Shown one piece after another: positions 33,246 to 42,517 of a stretch of 64,000 nt of DNA. Each line of letters opens with the position of its first letter. The first letter of the stretch is position 1. Under the pieces are notes generated by a model, which saw nothing but the letters and a program-made list of their open reading frames with translations, did not search any database and was not told the origin of the DNA. A program made the translations under genes and the position numbers. The stretch spans positions 1-64,000 of the forward strand of contig NZ_NFIN01000002.1 of NCBI RefSeq assembly GCF_002161765.1, in the 5' to 3' direction. The DNA comes from Bacteroides sp. An322 (GTDB lineage: Bacteria; Bacteroidota; Bacteroidia; Bacteroidales; Bacteroidaceae).

Positions 33246-35702
33246 ATGAAGAAAAAACTTTTATTGGCTGCATTTTTTTGCTCTGCTTTTGCCTTATCAT
33301 CGTGGGCGGAAAGCCTGAAGCTTTGGTATAAGCAGCCTGCTCAAATTTGGGTGGAGGCTTTGCCGCTGGGGAATTCAACCATGGGTGTGATGGTTTATGG
33401 CGGTACTGGAGTGGAACAGCTTCAATTGAATGAAGAGACAATGTGGGGCGGCGGTCCTCATCGGAACGATAATCCGGAAGCATTGCAAGCACTTCCAGAA
33501 GTACGGAAACTTATTTTCGAGAACCGGAATATGGAAGCTCAGCAATTGATAGACAAGACATTTTATTCGGGACGGAACGGGATGCCTTATCAAACTATCG
33601 GTAGTTTGATGATTGAGCAGCCGGAGCACGAAAAGGTTACCGATTATTATCGGGACTTGGATTTGGAGCGTGCGGTAGCTACTACCCGTTATAAAGTAGA
33701 CGGAGTGACTTATCAACGTGAAGTATTCGCATCACTTGTGGATAAAGTGATAAGGGTTCGTCTTACGGCAGACCGTCCGGGAATGTTGAGTTTCACGCTT
33801 GGTTATCAGACTCCGTTGAAGCAGCATCAGGTAAAATGCAAAGGCAAGACATTGGTACTGACTGGAAACGGTGAAGACCATGAAGGAGTGAAGGGAGTTA
33901 TCCGTATGGAAACAGCTACGCAGGTAGTTGCAGAAGGTGGAAAAGTGAAAGCCGAAGGAGATAAATTACGTGTGGAGGGTGCTGATGAAGTGACACTTTA
34001 TATTGCTGCTGCCACTAATTTCCGTTCATACAATGATATGAGTGGCAATCCGCACCGGAAAGTGCAAGAATTGTTGAAGGCTGCCTTAAAGAGTTCGTAT
34101 AGTCAGGCTTTGGCAGAGCATGAAGGTTATTATCAAGAACAATTCGGGCGTGTCCGTTTGGATTTGGGCGAAGGAAAAGGCGATGTATGGGAAACCACAG
34201 AGCGTGTACGGCGTTTCAATGAAGGACAAGACGTGTCGCTTGCCGCGTTGATGTTCCAATACGGGCGTTATTTACTGATTTCGTCTTCTCAACCAGGAGG
34301 TCAAGCCGCTAATTTGCAAGGTATATGGAACGATAATCTGGCTGCTCCATGGGATGGAAAATATACGATAAACATCAATACAGAGATGAATTATTGGCCT
34401 GCTGAAGTGACGAATTTGACAGAAACGCATCAGCCGCTTTTCGGGTTAATAAAAGACTTGTCACAAACCGGTCGGGAAACGGCTCGTGTGATGTATGGAG
34501 CAAATGGCTGGGTGGCACATCATAATACCGATATTTGGCGTTGTACAGGACCGGTAGATAATGCATATTTTGGTACATGGCCCAATGGTGGGGCATGGTT
34601 GACCACACATTTGTGGCAGCATTATCTTTATACGGGAGACACGAATTTCTTGAAGGAAGTTTATCCTGCATTGAAAGGTGCCGCTGATTTTTATTTGTCA
34701 TATCTTATTCCGCATCCGCAATACGGTTGGATGGTAGAAGCACCTTCGATGTCGCCCGAACATGGTCCGCAGGGTAAGAATGCTGGTTCTACGATTGTAG
34801 CTGGTTGTACGATGGACAATCAAATCGTATTCGATGTGTTGAACAATGCTTTACAAGCTGCTCAGGTGTTGGGTGAATCTTCGGCTTATCAAGATTCATT
34901 GCGGCAAATGATAGAAAAGCTTCCTCCAATGCAAATCGGCAAGTATAATCAATTACAAGAGTGGTTGGAGGATGTAGACAATCCCTATGACCAGCATCGT
35001 CATATTTCACATGCGTATGGTCTTTTCCCTAGTAATCAGATTTCGCCATACGCGCATCCATTGCTTTTCCAAGCTATCAAGAACACGATGCTTCAGCGTG
35101 GAGATGAAGCTACAGGATGGTCTATCGGGTGGAAAATCAACTTGTGGGCACGTTTGCTTGATGGCAATCACGCTTATAAAATGATAGGTAATTTGTTGAA
35201 GCTTCTTCCTTCCGATGCAGTAGCGAGAGAATATCCCGAAGGACGTACTTATCCCAATTTGTTCGATGCGCATCCGCCTTTTCAGATTGACGGAAACTTC
35301 GGTTATACAGCAGGTGTAGCCGAAATGTTGATGCAAAGTCATGACGGAGCAGTCCATTTATTGCCTGCATTGCCCGATGCATGGACGAAAGGAAGTGTAT
35401 GTGGATTGGTAGCCCGTGGAGGTTTTGTAGTAGATATGAAATGGGATGGTATGCAACTTTCTGAAGCAAAGATTCATTCGCGCTTAGGAGGTAATTTGCG
35501 GTTGCGTTCTTATATCCCGTTGAAAGGAAAAGGATTGAAACCTGCATCAGGAAAAAATCCCAATCCGCTTTATCAGCAGGCATTAATAAAAGAGCCTTTG
35601 GTTTCTAAGGAAATTCGTCCTCAACGTCCGGTTTTGTATCAGATTTATGAATATGATTTAGAAACGGTTGCCGGACACGATTATCAGATAGAACGTTTGT
35701 AA
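33246..35702 (+). CDS. GH95 alpha-L-fucosidase / alpha-L-galactosidase
   Basis: 818 aa, signal peptide '...ALSSWAES'. GH95 blocks: '[19 protein letters not shown]' (N-terminal beta-domain), '[19 protein letters not shown]', '[15 protein letters not shown]' (the Asn pair that activates water), '[12 protein letters not shown]' (general acid Glu), '[18 protein letters not shown]' and '[18 protein letters not shown]'. Works by inversion on terminal alpha-1,2-L-fucose or alpha-L-galactose; which of the two cannot be told here. Own promoter at 33186-33215 and a bidirectional terminator right after the stop. Confidence 0.93.
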   Translation: MKKKLLLAAFFCSAFALSSWAESLKLWYKQPAQIWVEALPLGNSTMGVMVYGGTGVEQLQLNEETMWGGGPHRNDNPEALQALPEVRKLIFENRNMEAQQLIDKTFYSGRNGMPYQTIGSLMIEQPEHEKVTDYYRDLDLERAVATTRYKVDGVTYQREVFASLVDKVIRVRLTADRPGMLSFTLGYQTPLKQHQVKCKGKTLVLTGNGEDHEGVKGVIRMETATQVVAEGGKVKAEGDKLRVEGADEVTLYIAAATNFRSYNDMSGNPHRKVQELLKAALKSSYSQALAEHEGYYQEQFGRVRLDLGEGKGDVWETTERVRRFNEGQDVSLAALMFQYGRYLLISSSQPGGQAANLQGIWNDNLAAPWDGKYTININTEMNYWPAEVTNLTETHQPLFGLIKDLSQTGRETARVMYGANGWVAHHNTDIWRCTGPVDNAYFGTWPNGGAWLTTHLWQHYLYTGDTNFLKEVYPALKGAADFYLSYLIPHPQYGWMVEAPSMSPEHGPQGKNAGSTIVAGCTMDNQIVFDVLNNALQAAQVLGESSAYQDSLRQMIEKLPPMQIGKYNQLQEWLEDVDNPYDQHRHISHAYGLFPSNQISPYAHPLLFQAIKNTMLQRGDEATGWSIGWKINLWARLLDGNHAYKMIGNLLKLLPSDAVAREYPEGRTYPNLFDAHPPFQIDGNFGYTAGVAEMLMQSHDGAVHLLPALPDAWTKGSVCGLVARGGFVVDMKWDGMQLSEAKIHSRLGGNLRLRSYIPLKGKGLKPASGKNPNPLYQQALIKEPLVSKEIRPQRPVLYQIYEYDLETVAGHDYQIERL

Positions 35703-35719
35703 AGAATATTCGGAAAAAG

Positions 35720-35776
35720 GTCTCAGTATTTGGGCAAAACATGAAATGTGAAGCCTGGATACTGAGATCTTTTCTA
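35720..35776. terminator. Bidirectional terminator between GH95 and the DUF4884 gene
   Basis: Stem GGTCTCAGTAT (35720-35730) with ATACTGAGATC (35760-35770), followed by TTTT on the plus side and, on the minus side, by CCTTTTT. Serves two convergent genes. Confidence 0.75.
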
Positions 35777-35777
35777 T

Positions 35778-36062
35778 TTAGCGGAATGGACGGATGATAC
35801 TGTCTTCGTGATGGAAGGTGATTGTCTTTTCTTTTGTAGAATCGGTTTTTATGCTGGTTACATCTCCTCGTGTCGTGAAATATACGTAGTTCCCTTTATC
35901 GTAGAAGCGATATACTTTTACGCCATCATGCTGGAACAAGTATTGGATCGTATAGCTATCATTGTTGTCTGACGGTTCATAACGTAAGGGGATGCCTATG
36001 TTACATGAAGAAAAATTCATTATGCAAAAAAGGAGTAGGATAATCTTTGCTGCTATTTTCAT
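35778..36062 (-). CDS. Small lipoprotein, DUF4884-like
   Basis: 94 aa with a signal sequence ending 'MNFSSCN' (lipobox). The body is a small beta-rich domain: 'YTIQYLFQHDGVKVYRFYDKGNYVYFTTRGDVTSI'. It resembles short Bacteroides lipoproteins grouped as DUF4884, whose function is unknown; the family call is from memory of the pattern. It stands between the PUL and valS, and is not obviously part of either. Confidence 0.6.
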   Translation of the reverse strand: MKIAAKIILLLFCIMNFSSCNIGIPLRYEPSDNNDSYTIQYLFQHDGVKVYRFYDKGNYVYFTTRGDVTSIKTDSTKEKTITFHHEDSIIRPFR

Positions 36063-36093
36063 CTGAGTGTAAGATTAAGGATGTATTTTATGA

Positions 36094-36169
36094 GAAACGC
36101 AGACGAACACAGGGCGGCAGAAGCATGGATAAAATGTGTTCTGCTGGAATCTGCGTTCATCTGCGTTTC
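36094..36169. repeat. AACGCAG-type inverted repeat, divergent copy
   Basis: Arms GAAACGCAGACGAACACAG and CTGCGTTCATCTGCGTTTC, just beyond the valS stop. Same words as the main family but arranged differently. Confidence 0.65.
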
Positions 36170-36184
36170 AGATATAAGTATGTT

Positions 36185-38812
36185 TTACTTTTTCAGTGCG
36201 GCGATGCTTTCTTTCAAAGCGGCAATCTTCGTTTCGGCATCGGCTTGCTTCTTGCGTTCCATTTCGATAACATTGGCAGGAGCCTTGCTTACGAATTTCT
36301 CGTTGCCGAGTTTCTTCAATACGCTTTGCAAGAATCCTTTCTGATATTTCAAGTCGGCTTCTAATTTCTTCAACTCCTCTTCTACGTTAATCAGGTTGCC
36401 TAACGGTACGGCATATTCCGTTGTGCCTACCATGAAGGCGGCTGCTCCTTCGGCTTTTACAGATACCGTGTTGATAGCGGAAAGGTTGCCCATTTTCGTT
36501 AAAATTGAGTTGAATGCAGCTACCGGATTCTCGCCTGTCGCTTCCAATGCCAAAGTTTCTTTCTGCGCGATGTTCTTTTGCAGACGGATGGTACGGATGC
36601 CTCCGATAACCTCTTTCACTTTTTCGAAGTCACGAATCAATGCTTCATCAAAACTTTCCACTTTATCCAATTGTTGCGTCATGATGCTTTCACCCGGTTG
36701 GCGGTCGTAGATGTGTTGCCACAATTCTTCGGTGATGAACGGCATGAACGGATGAAGTTGTTTCAGCAAGGCTTCGAAGAATTTCAGGGTCTGTCCGTAA
36801 GTGGTGCGGTCGATAGGTTGTCCGTATGCAGGTTTCACCATTTCGAGGTACCAGCTTGAGAACTCGTCCCAGAAGAGTTTGTAGACCGCCATTAATGCTT
36901 CACTCAGACGGTATTTCCCGAAGAGGTCTGCCACTTCGAGGGTAGTCTTAGCCAATACGGCTTCAAACCATTTCGTAGCCAAACGGGCATATTCGGGTTG
37001 TTCGATGTCTGCTACTTGCCAGCCTTTCACCAAACGGAAGGCGTTCCATATCTTGTTGTTGAAGTTTCGTCCTTGTTCGCAAAGCGCGTCATCAAACAAA
37101 ATGTCATTTCCTGCAGGAGCAGACAACATCATACCCATACGCACACCGTCGGCACCGTATTGGTCAATGAGTTCCAATGGGTCGGGAGAGTTGCCGAGTG
37201 ATTTCGACATCTTGCGTCCGATTTTATCGCGCACGATACCGGTGAAGTACACGTTGCGGAACGGCATATCGCCCATGTATTCGTAGCCTGCCATAATCAT
37301 GCGTGCCACCCAGAAGAAGATGATGTCCGGACCAGTTACCAGGTCTGATGTCGGATAGTAGTACTTGATTTCCTCGTTGCCCGGATTGTTGATGCCGTCG
37401 AAGAGCGAGATAGGCCACAACCAAGAAGAGAACCAAGTATCGAGGCAATCTTCGTCTTGACGCAGTTCTTCCAATTTCATGTCGGCACGTCCGCTCTTTT
37501 GCTTAGCCAGTTCGAGGGCTTCTTCCGGTGTCTCTGCCACTACATATCCGCCTTCGGGCAGGTAATATGCCGGGATGCGGTGTCCCCACCACAATTGGCG
37601 GCTGATGCACCAGTCTTTGATGTTTTCCAGCCAGTTGCGGTAGGTATTCTTATATTTAGCCGGATAGAATTTCAATTCATCGTTCATTACCGGAGGCAAT
37701 GCCATGTCGGCAAAGTGCTGCATCTTCAAGAACCACTGCATGGAAAGTTTCGGCTCGATGGGCACGTTGGTGCGTTCCGAGCATCCTACCTTATTGGTAT
37801 AGGCTTCCACTTTCTCCAATAAGCCGGCATCTGCTAAGTCTTTCTCGATTTGTTCGCGCACATCGAAGCGGTCCATGCCTACATACAGCCCTGCGGCTTC
37901 GCTGATGGTTCCGTTATCGTTGAAGATGTCGATGCTTGGCAAGTTGTGTTTCTCGCCTAACATATAGTCGTTCACATCGTGTGCCGGAGTCACTTTCAGG
38001 CATCCCGTACCGAACTCGATGTCTACATAATCGTCTTCGATGACCGGAATCACGCGGTTTACTAACGGAACAATCACTTTCTTACCCTTCAGCCATTGGT
38101 TTTTCGGGTCGTTCGGATTGATACACATTGCCGTATCGCCCATGATGGTTTCGGGACGGGTGGTGGCTACTACGGCATAGCGTCCTTCTGCGTCACCTTC
38201 TACCTTATATTTTAAATAATATAGTTTGCTATGTTCTTCTTTGTAGATTACTTCTTCATCACTCAATGCCGTGAGAGCTTTCGGGTCCCAGTTCACCATG
38301 CGTACGCCACGGTAAATCAATCCTTTGTTATAGAGGTCTACAAATACCTTGATGACACTTTTGCTACGCTTCTCGTCCATGGTGAAGGCAGTGCGGTCCC
38401 AGTCGCACGAAGCACCCAGTTTGCGGAGTTGCTTCAGGATGATGCCTCCATGTTCATCGGTCCAGTCCCATGCGTGTTTCAGGAACTCGTCGCGGGTCAG
38501 GTCTGTCTTCTTGATTCCTTGCCCTGCCAATTTATTTACCACTTTGGCTTCGGTAGCGATAGAAGCATGGTCAGTTCCAGGCACCCAGCAGGCGTTCTTG
38601 CCGGTCATGCGTGCACGGCGCACCAAGATGTCTTGTATGGTATTGTTAAGCATGTGTCCCATGTGGAGCACTCCCGTCACGTTAGGGGGAGGAATGACGA
38701 TGGTGTACGGTTCACGTCCGTCAGGTTTCGAACTGAAGAGTTTGTTGTCCAGCCAATACTGGTACCATTTTCCCTCCACATCAGCGGGATTGTACTTACT
38801 TGCTAATTCCAT
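36185..38812 (-). CDS. valS: Valyl-tRNA synthetase
   Basis: 875-aa class I aminoacyl-tRNA synthetase charging tRNA-Val. HIGH motif in '[15 protein letters not shown]' (about residues 40-54), editing (CP1) domain with '[10 protein letters not shown]', KMSKS in '[14 protein letters not shown]' and a C-terminal coiled-coil arm (last about 65 residues, '[19 protein letters not shown]'), as usual. Single gene with its own promoter -7 box at 38860-38867. Confidence 0.98.
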   Translation of the reverse strand: MELASKYNPADVEGKWYQYWLDNKLFSSKPDGREPYTIVIPPPNVTGVLHMGHMLNNTIQDILVRRARMTGKNACWVPGTDHASIATEAKVVNKLAGQGIKKTDLTRDEFLKHAWDWTDEHGGIILKQLRKLGASCDWDRTAFTMDEKRSKSVIKVFVDLYNKGLIYRGVRMVNWDPKALTALSDEEVIYKEEHSKLYYLKYKVEGDAEGRYAVVATTRPETIMGDTAMCINPNDPKNQWLKGKKVIVPLVNRVIPVIEDDYVDIEFGTGCLKVTPAHDVNDYMLGEKHNLPSIDIFNDNGTISEAAGLYVGMDRFDVREQIEKDLADAGLLEKVEAYTNKVGCSERTNVPIEPKLSMQWFLKMQHFADMALPPVMNDELKFYPAKYKNTYRNWLENIKDWCISRQLWWGHRIPAYYLPEGGYVVAETPEEALELAKQKSGRADMKLEELRQDEDCLDTWFSSWLWPISLFDGINNPGNEEIKYYYPTSDLVTGPDIIFFWVARMIMAGYEYMGDMPFRNVYFTGIVRDKIGRKMSKSLGNSPDPLELIDQYGADGVRMGMMLSAPAGNDILFDDALCEQGRNFNNKIWNAFRLVKGWQVADIEQPEYARLATKWFEAVLAKTTLEVADLFGKYRLSEALMAVYKLFWDEFSSWYLEMVKPAYGQPIDRTTYGQTLKFFEALLKQLHPFMPFITEELWQHIYDRQPGESIMTQQLDKVESFDEALIRDFEKVKEVIGGIRTIRLQKNIAQKETLALEATGENPVAAFNSILTKMGNLSAINTVSVKAEGAAAFMVGTTEYAVPLGNLINVEEELKKLEADLKYQKGFLQSVLKKLGNEKFVSKAPANVIEMERKKQADAETKIAALKESIAALKK

Positions 38813-38859
38813 TTTGTATTATGCGTTTTAATGTTTTCGTTATTCTTGTTTTCGAGGTG

Positions 38860-38867
38860 CAAAGGTA
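38860..38867 (-). promoter_or_regulatory. -7 box of valS
   Basis: TACCTTTG on the minus strand, about 48 bp upstream of the valS start. No T-box-like leader fits in this space. Confidence 0.55.
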
Positions 38868-38960
38868 GTAAATTCTTCGGAATATGCATAGAAAATCAAC
38901 AGATTCACATGGGATGAAAGCATAATCTTAGGCTTTTATCGGAATATGAATCTGCCGGTT

Positions 38961-40415
38961 TTATTGTTCTTTTTCTTTGTTTTCCGAAATGAGCAGGAGT
39001 TTATCCCCTTCTTGAAGTTCGGTTTGTCCGTTAGGGATAATAAATTCATTTCCGCGTTTTACCAGCATCACCAAGGTGCCTTTGGGCAGGTCGATATGAG
39101 TCAGGCGGTTGCCTTCCGCCAGCATTTCTTGCGTAAGGGTTAAGTCATTCAGTTGGGTATCAATTTCTTCCGGAAGTTCTACGCCGAACTCATTGCCTTC
39201 TTTGGGTTGGGGCATATCCAGCTTCAGCCAGCGTGCCATGCAGGAAATGCTCATACCTTGGATGATAAGCGACAATAGTGTGATAAAGAACACGATATTG
39301 AATAGTTGGTTTGAACCAGGAATTTGTGCAATGACCGGATAAGTGGCGAAAATGATAGGGACGGCTCCTCGAAGCCCTACCCATGAGACGAAGATACGTG
39401 CCCGATAAGATAGGTTGCGGAAAGGGAGCAGACATAGGAAAACACTGGCAGGGCGTGCCACTATAATCATGAATATGCCGATGAGCAAGCCTACTCCTGC
39501 AATGTCTATCATTTCATGTGGGTTGACCAATAAGCCCAATGCGATGAACATGATAATCTGTACCAGCCAGGTCAGTCCGTCCATAAATGTAAGTATGTCT
39601 TTGCGTGAAGTGAGTTTGGCATTTCCTACAATAACTCCTGCTATATAAACCGCCAGATAGCCGTTTCCTTTAAGCAAGTCGGTTGTGGTAAAAGTGATGA
39701 ATACGATGCTCAGCAGCAATATCGGATAAAGTGAGGTATTGGGAAGGTTGATTTTATTCAGTAGCCATACACCGAATTTTCCGGAAACATAACCGATGAT
39801 TCCGCCGAAAAAGAATTGGATTAATAAGTCGCGTGCGATAGTGCCTATATTGAGGTCTGTCCCGCTTCCGATGACTTGTATCAAAACAATGGTGAGCATA
39901 TAAGCCATAGGGTCGTTGCTCCCGCTTTCCAACTCAAGCATGGGACGCAGGTTTTCTTTTAGGTTCATGCGTTGCGAGCGGAGCAGGCTGAATACCGAAG
40001 CGGAATCGGTAGACGACATAGTAGCAGCCAGTAGCATTCCGGCTAATAATGTGACGTGGATGTCTGCTTGCGTGTGGCACGAGAGATAATAGATGAACCA
40101 GCCGGTCAGCAGGGTAGTTAGCAATACGCCTACGGTAGAAAGCAGGATGCCTTGCGTCAGAATCGGCTTGATTTCGCGGAATCGTGTATCCATTCCTCCT
40201 GTAAACAGGATGATGCTCAAGGCGATCATACCGATGAATTGTGCATCTTTTGCACTATGGAACTGGATGCCAAGCCCGTCGCTTCCGAAAAACATGCCCA
40301 CTAATAGGAAGAGCAATAAAGTCGGGATGCCGAACCTGTATCCGGTTTTGCTGATTAGGATGCTGATGAAAATCAGGATAGAGCCGATAAGAAGGATGTT
40401 TTCTGCGGTAATCAT
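38961..40415 (-). CDS. Potassium/proton antiporter (CPA1, NhaP2/CvrA type)
   Basis: 484 aa. About twelve membrane segments ('ILLIGSILIFISILIS', 'IPTLLLFLLVGMFFG', 'MIALSIILFTGGMDTRF', 'MLLAATMSSTDSASVFSLL' with the ion-binding Asp pair region) followed by a cytosolic TrkA-C domain ('FGVELPEEIDTQLNDLTLTQEM' region to the end). Exchanges K+ or Na+ for protons across the inner membrane. Start at 40415 (MITAENILL), because the promoter box (40449-40456) overlaps the longer in-frame start at 40451. Confidence 0.88.
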   Translation of the reverse strand: MITAENILLIGSILIFISILISKTGYRFGIPTLLLFLLVGMFFGSDGLGIQFHSAKDAQFIGMIALSIILFTGGMDTRFREIKPILTQGILLSTVGVLLTTLLTGWFIYYLSCHTQADIHVTLLAGMLLAATMSSTDSASVFSLLRSQRMNLKENLRPMLELESGSNDPMAYMLTIVLIQVIGSGTDLNIGTIARDLLIQFFFGGIIGYVSGKFGVWLLNKINLPNTSLYPILLLSIVFITFTTTDLLKGNGYLAVYIAGVIVGNAKLTSRKDILTFMDGLTWLVQIIMFIALGLLVNPHEMIDIAGVGLLIGIFMIIVARPASVFLCLLPFRNLSYRARIFVSWVGLRGAVPIIFATYPVIAQIPGSNQLFNIVFFITLLSLIIQGMSISCMARWLKLDMPQPKEGNEFGVELPEEIDTQLNDLTLTQEMLAEGNRLTHIDLPKGTLVMLVKRGNEFIIPNGQTELQEGDKLLLISENKEKEQ

Positions 40416-40448
40416 ACTTGGTAAGTTTTGTTGTGAAAAATAGTTCCC

Positions 40449-40456
40449 CAAAGATA
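40449..40456 (-). promoter_or_regulatory. -7 box of the antiporter gene
   Basis: TATCTTTG on the minus strand; decides the start codon at 40415. Confidence 0.55.
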
Positions 40457-40546
40457 CGAAAAATATATTTTAGATTATACCGTCCGCCTTATTATATGAA
40501 GAGATTTTGAATCCTGCCTTTTTGTCATTCGATATCTGACGGAAAG

Positions 40547-40634
40547 GCATACGGCTTCATCGCCCGTTGAAGCAGGCTTCATTGGCTTATGCATACGGCT
40601 TCGTAAGCCGATGAAGCCTGCTTCGTAAAAAGTT
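40547..40634. repeat. 22-bp-period palindrome array, locus 2 (four units)
   Basis: Units start at 40547, 40569, 40591 and 40613, exactly 22 bp apart. The 12-mers are GCATACGGCTTC, GAAGCAGGCTTC, GCATACGGCTTC and GAAGCCTGCTTC, each followed by AT or GT and an 8-nt spacer. Units 2 and 4 are reverse complements of each other. A GTCA...TGAC word precedes the array, as (inverted) at 63230-63250. Lies between the antiporter promoter and the tRNA terminator. Confidence 0.9.
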
Positions 40635-40650
40635 GTACTTAGGTGACAAA

Positions 40651-40680
40651 AAAAGGATACGTTTTTGGCGTATCCTTTTC
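40651..40680 (-). terminator. Terminator of the tRNA cluster
   Basis: Stem GGATACG (40655-40661) with CGTATCC (40669-40675); on the minus strand it is followed by seven T, right after the last tRNA-Gly gene. Confidence 0.85.
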
Positions 40681-40686
40681 TTTAGA

Positions 40687-40758
40687 GCGGAAGACGGGAC
40701 TCAAACCCGCGACCCTCAGCTTGGAAGGCTAATGCTCTATCGACTGAGCTACTTCCGC
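40687..40758 (-). tRNA. tRNA-Gly (anticodon TCC), second copy in transcript
   Basis: 72 nt, acceptor GCGGAAG paired with CTTCCGC, D-loop AGCTCAGTCGATAGAGC, anticodon loop CTTCCAA, T-arm GCGGGTTTGAGTCCCGT. CCA is not encoded. Identical to the other copy at 40863-40934. Confidence 0.97.
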
Positions 40759-40766
40759 AAGTTATG

Positions 40767-40849
40767 TGGGCAAGGATGGATTCGAACCACCGAAGGCATA
40801 AGCCAGCAGATTTACAGTCTGCCCCATTTGGCCACTCTGGTACTTGCCC
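40767..40849 (-). tRNA. tRNA-Tyr (anticodon GTA), second copy in transcript
   Basis: 83 nt with a long variable arm (GGCTTATGCC), anticodon stem-loop CAGACTGTAAATCTG, T-arm GGTGGTTCGAATCCATC. Acceptor stem GGGCAAG/CTTGCCC. It differs from the other copy by a compensated pair at the base of the acceptor stem. Confidence 0.97.
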
Positions 40850-40862
40850 TTGAGGAATGAGA

Positions 40863-40934
40863 GCGGAAGACGGGACTCAAACCCGCGACCCTCAGCTTGG
40901 AAGGCTAATGCTCTATCGACTGAGCTACTTCCGC
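40863..40934 (-). tRNA. tRNA-Gly (anticodon TCC), first copy in transcript
   Basis: 72 nt, same sequence as 40687-40758. Forms with the adjacent tRNA-Tyr a unit that is repeated with a 176-bp period. Confidence 0.97.
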
Positions 40935-40942
40935 AAGTTGTG

Positions 40943-41025
40943 TGGGCAAAGATGGATTCGAACCACCGAAGGCGTAAGCCAGCAGATTTACAGTCTGCCC
41001 CATTTGGCCACTCTGGTATTTGCCC
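40943..41025 (-). tRNA. tRNA-Tyr (anticodon GTA), first copy in transcript
   Basis: 83 nt, acceptor stem GGGCAAA/TTTGCCC and variable arm GGCTTACGCC. First gene of the tRNA transcript, starting 10 nt after the predicted transcription start. Confidence 0.97.
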
Positions 41026-41041
41026 TTTCTCAAATGCGCTG

Positions 41042-41071
41042 CAAAGGTACGATTATTTTTTTAATTTGCAA
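41042..41071 (-). promoter_or_regulatory. Promoter of the tRNA cluster
   Basis: Minus strand TACCTTTG at 41042-41049 and TTG at 41069-41071, 19-bp spacer; the -33 part lies inside the last codons of ribH and the -7 box directly follows the ribH stop. Confidence 0.65.
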
Positions 41072-41547
41072 GCGAAATCAATCATTTTTATTGCATCAAT
41101 TGCACATTCGTCTCCTTTATTGCCCAATTTTCCGCCCGCACGCTCTTCGGCTTGTTGCATATTATTGGTGGTAATCAGTCCGTAAATGACTGGAATGTCG
41201 CTTGTTGCGTTCAGGTAGGTAATGCCTTGGGTGGCTCCCATGCATACGTAATCGAAATGAGGGGTGTCTCCGCGTACCACGCATCCAAGGGCGATAACGG
41301 CATCTACTTTCCCGCTTTTAATTAGTTGGGCAGAACCATAGGTCAGTTCGAAACTTCCCGGTACGGTCTTTACCAAGATGTTTTCGTCTTTGGCTCCGTG
41401 TTTCTTTAATGTATTCAAAGCTCCGTTCAGGAGGGCATCGGTAATGTGTTGGTTCCATTCGGATACCACGATACCGAAACGCATGGCAGATGCATCGGGT
41501 ACGGAATGGGTATCGTAATCGGACAGATTGTGAAAGGCTGTTGACAT
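41053..41547 (-). CDS. ribH: 6,7-dimethyl-8-ribityllumazine synthase
   Basis: 164 aa; condenses 3,4-dihydroxybutanone phosphate with the ribityl-aminouracil in riboflavin synthesis and assembles into a capsid-like complex. Typical segments: '[21 protein letters not shown]' (about 24-44), '[40 protein letters not shown]' region with the catalytic His, and '[21 protein letters not shown]'. Probably downstream of the TPR gene on the same strand. No FMN riboswitch is visible. Confidence 0.96.
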   Translation of the reverse strand: MSTAFHNLSDYDTHSVPDASAMRFGIVVSEWNQHITDALLNGALNTLKKHGAKDENILVKTVPGSFELTYGSAQLIKSGKVDAVIALGCVVRGDTPHFDYVCMGATQGITYLNATSDIPVIYGLITTNNMQQAEERAGGKLGNKGDECAIDAIKMIDFACKLKK

Positions 41548-41599
41548 GGGGAATAGTTAATAATTAATAGTTAAGAATTAAGAATGGGGAGAGCCTTTT

Positions 41600-41675
41600 G
41601 TCATTCTGAACGAAGTGAAGAATCTCGGAAGCATTCGCTTGTGTATTCGAGATCCTTCACTTCGTTCAGGATGAC
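41600..41675. repeat. GTCATYCTGA inverted repeat, copy b
   Basis: Best copy: left arm GTCATTCTGAACGAAGTGAA with right arm TTCACTTCGTTCAGGATGAC and inner AATCTCG/CGAGATC words. Sits between the TPR gene and ribH; preceded by a TTAATAATTAATAG-type run. Confidence 0.85.
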
Positions 41676-41690
41676 ATTTATAAAGAACAT

Positions 41691-42368
41691 TTATTTGATA
41701 GATGCGCGTTCGATGTATTTATCGATGCTCATAGCTTGAATAGAATTCGCATATTTGGTCTTAATCTGCTTGTAAGCGTCTACGGCTTCAGCGTTTTTGC
41801 CTTGCTTTTCCAGGATTTGTCCGGCTTGGAGCAGATAGATCGGGCTTAATGTGGTACTGTTTGCCTTGTCTGCTGCTTTCAATAATGTAGCGGCTGCTTT
41901 ATCCAATTGTCCCATTTGTGCATAGCAGTTGCCCATGGTGCCGATGATAGCAGGTGCTACCATGTAATCGTCTGCACTGAACTTGTCGAGATAGGTTGTT
42001 GCTTCTTCGTACTTGCCCAGTTGCGCATAGCAAAGTCCGCAATAAGCGTTGGCAAGGTTTCCTGCATCTGTACCGCTGAACTCGTCTGCAATTTTCAGGA
42101 AGCCCGTATATCCCAGGCTATCACCGTTCAGAGCCAGTTCGAATTCGTTGTTTCCGAAATATTGTTCTCCTTTAAATAAGGCTTCGGATGCTTTCAACTC
42201 GTTCGGTTCGCCGATGAAATGATTGTAACCTACAACGCCGCATACGATAACGACAATAGCTACTACAACACCAATAAACAGGTTCTTGTACTTTAACAGG
42301 AATGCTTCGGAAGTGTTCAATGCTTCGTCTACATTCAACGGATCATGAGTTTGTTTTTGTTTTGACAT
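41691..42368 (-). CDS. Tetratricopeptide-repeat membrane protein
   Basis: 225 aa from the Met at 42368. A cytosolic N-terminus ('KQKQTHDPLNVDEALNTSEAFLLKY') is followed by one membrane helix ('NLFIGVVVAIVVIVCGVVGYNHF', about 30-52). Then come several TPR units with 'AYCGLCYAQLGKYEEATTYLDKF', 'GNCYAQMGQLDKAAATLLKAA' and 'LEKQGKNAEAVDAYKQIKTKY'. Probably an envelope scaffold (YfgM-like layout) with the TPR part in the periplasm; partner unknown. The start is set by the promoter box at 42417-42424. Confidence 0.8.
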   Translation of the reverse strand: MSKQKQTHDPLNVDEALNTSEAFLLKYKNLFIGVVVAIVVIVCGVVGYNHFIGEPNELKASEALFKGEQYFGNNEFELALNGDSLGYTGFLKIADEFSGTDAGNLANAYCGLCYAQLGKYEEATTYLDKFSADDYMVAPAIIGTMGNCYAQMGQLDKAAATLLKAADKANSTTLSPIYLLQAGQILEKQGKNAEAVDAYKQIKTKYANSIQAMSIDKYIERASIK

Positions 42369-42416
42369 TTTTCTTATTGTTTTTTTATTATTTTCGTGAG
42401 ATTTATTTTCGGTCAG

Positions 42417-42424
42417 CAAAAGTA
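42417..42424 (-). promoter_or_regulatory. -7 box of the TPR gene
   Basis: TACTTTTG on the minus strand, divergent from the recF box at 42488-42495. Confidence 0.55.
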
Positions 42425-42487
42425 GTTTATTTCTGTTTATAAACGAAATTTGCGGGCATGTTTTTTTATCAATCTTTCTTTTATTCG

Positions 42488-42495
42488 TATTTTTG
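42488..42495 (+). promoter_or_regulatory. -7 box of recF
   Basis: TATTTTTG, 22 bp before the recF start; the good ribosome site AAGGAG at 42505-42510 fixes the start at 42518. Confidence 0.6.
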
Positions 42496-42517
42496 TGGCT
42501 TAAAAAGGAGAATACGT

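Noticed and set aside
38813-38960. T-box leader for valS
   Set aside because: T-boxes are rare outside Gram-positives, and the space after the -7 box is under 50 nt with no T-box sequence.
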